Below, one piece after another: positions 7,616 through 8,094 of a DNA stretch of 8,094 nt (positions are counted from its first letter, which is position 1; every line of letters begins with the position of its first letter). Source of the stretch: Chitinophaga pinensis (lineage in GTDB: Bacteria > Bacteroidota > Bacteroidia > M30B66); NCBI GenBank assembly GCA_943330985.1, contig CALQJV010000039.1, positions 1-8,094 of the forward strand, in the 5' to 3' direction. A model generated the notes under the pieces. It made no database searches, was not told the origin of the DNA, and worked only from the letters and a program-made list of their open reading frames with translations. Both the position numbers and the translations under genes were made by a program.

Positions 7616-7619
7616 GCAT
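7605..7619 (-). other. Four-codon mini-ORF in frame with the phosphatase gene
   Basis: On the minus strand ATG CAT TTG TCG TAA begins 10 bases after the lpxD-like stop and is in frame with the phosphatase gene, whose TTG start follows four codons after the TAA. It is either a tiny leader ORF, a coincidence, or the remains of the original N-terminus interrupted by a nonsense change. If the last were true, the ancestral protein would have been nine residues longer. Confidence 0.35.
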
Positions 7620-7629
7620 GAAGCGAATT

Positions 7630-8094
7630 TCATTTTTTATCGCGCTTGTAAACGGTATCCAGAATATCCGGAATGCGTTTAATGTTTGCTAAATCACGCA
7701 TTTTTTCTCGGGCTTCCGAAACTGGGATTCCAAAATAGGTGGTGTTTCCTTTCAGTGTTTTTCCAACGCCACTTTTAGCGAGAACGATGGCTCCTTCTCC
7801 AATGGTTAAGTCTTTCGAAACACCCACTTGTCCCCAAATGATCACATTATTTTCGATGGTTGCCACACCGGCAACACCTACTTGAGCAGCAAACAGGCAG
7901 TTTTCACCAACAACGGTATCATGGCCAATATGAATTTGGTTGTCGAATTTTGTTCCTTTTCCAATAACTGTGTCGCCTGTTACACCTTTATCAATGGTAC
8001 AGCCCGCGCCAATTTCAACATCATCGGCAATCACAACACGACCACAACTTTTCATTTTGTCGTATCCTTCGGGACGGCGTTTAAAGTAAAAGGC
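7630..8094 (-). CDS. lpxD: LpxD-type UDP-3-O-acylglucosamine N-acyltransferase, 5' part cut by window edge
   Basis: The visible 154 residues are the C-terminal part of a left-handed beta-helix acyltransferase. LpxD adds the N-linked acyl chain to UDP-3-O-acylglucosamine in lipid A synthesis, using acyl-ACP in the cytoplasm. Hexapeptide-type repeats ([50 protein letters not shown]) run through the fragment. The His of QIHIGHD (codon 7921-7923) aligns with catalytic His239 of E. coli LpxD in QIAHN. The frame stays open to the right edge ([13 protein letters not shown] precedes the Met at 8055), so that Met is internal and not the start. The C-terminus ends in a short charged helix ([19 protein letters not shown]). 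Some Bacteroidota carry a second LpxD-like paralogue resembling this one, so it may not be the main lpxD. It reads towards the phosphatase gene, 37 bases away. Confidence 0.88.
   Translation of the reverse strand, partial: AFYFKRRPEGYDKMKSCGRVVIADDVEIGAGCTIDKGVTGDTVIGKGTKFDNQIHIGHDTVVGENCLFAAQVGVAGVATIENNVIIWGQVGVSKDLTIGEGAIVLAKSGVGKTLKGNTTYFGIPVSEAREKMRDLANIKRIPDILDTVYKRDKK

Noticed and set aside
7630..8055. An lpxD gene starting at the Met at 8055
   Set aside because: The frame continues upstream to the window edge with LpxD-like sequence, and a start there would cut into the beta-helix, so the Met is internal.
1..8094. CRISPR arrays, insertion sequences, tRNA or rRNA genes, and defence or toxin modules
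   Set aside because: No regularly spaced repeats, transposase, terminal inverted repeats, tRNA cloverleaf or rRNA stretches were seen, and every large frame is accounted for by the genes listed.

Overview
The window reads as a chromosomal segment from a member of the Bacteroidota, most likely of flavobacterial type (tentative). The case rests on a termination factor Rho with a very long disordered N-terminal insertion, a DUF4293 membrane protein next to it, flippase and ligase families of Bacteroidota type, A/T-rich leaders without clear Shine-Dalgarno sequences, and two exact matches to the Bacteroidota -7 promoter element TAnnTTTG.

Layout, left to right. Positions 1-1634 (minus) hold rho, cut by the left edge before the Q-loop is complete. 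A 220-base A/T-rich divergent intergenic region follows. Positions 1855-6326 (plus) hold four co-directional genes: a DUF4293 four-helix membrane protein, a Wzx-like lipid-linked oligosaccharide flippase, a Wzz-like chain-length regulator without kinase domain, and a Wzy/WaaL-type O-antigen polymerase or ligase. The gaps are 9 and 61 bases, and the last two genes overlap. Converging from the right on the minus strand are a GAF-PP2C (RsbU/SpoIIE-type) serine phosphatase (6375-7592) and, 37 bases upstream of it, the 3' part of an lpxD-type N-acyltransferase gene cut by the right edge (7630-8094). An A/T-rich inverted repeat lies at the convergent junction.

The flippase, Wzz and Wzy proteins form a minimal Wzy-dependent export and polymerisation core: flip the lipid-linked repeat unit, set the chain length, polymerise or ligate in the periplasm. 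No glycosyltransferase, sugar-nucleotide gene, outer-membrane exporter or BY-kinase is visible, so this core must work with genes elsewhere. The lpxD-like gene adds an outer-membrane (lipid A) theme, and the phosphatase probably acts in a partner-switching signalling pathway whose substrate is not here.

The points most worth a second look are: (1) the roughly 260-residue Q/N/P-rich and charged insertion in Rho; (2) the phosphatase gene, which has an in-frame ATG only four codons before an in-frame TAA, leaving TTG as the best start, with a perfect 6-bp dyad at that spot; (3) the Wzy-type gene, which also has no usable ATG and overlaps wzz. No mobile element, CRISPR array, tRNA or rRNA was seen. 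I found no clear evidence of a wholly new system.
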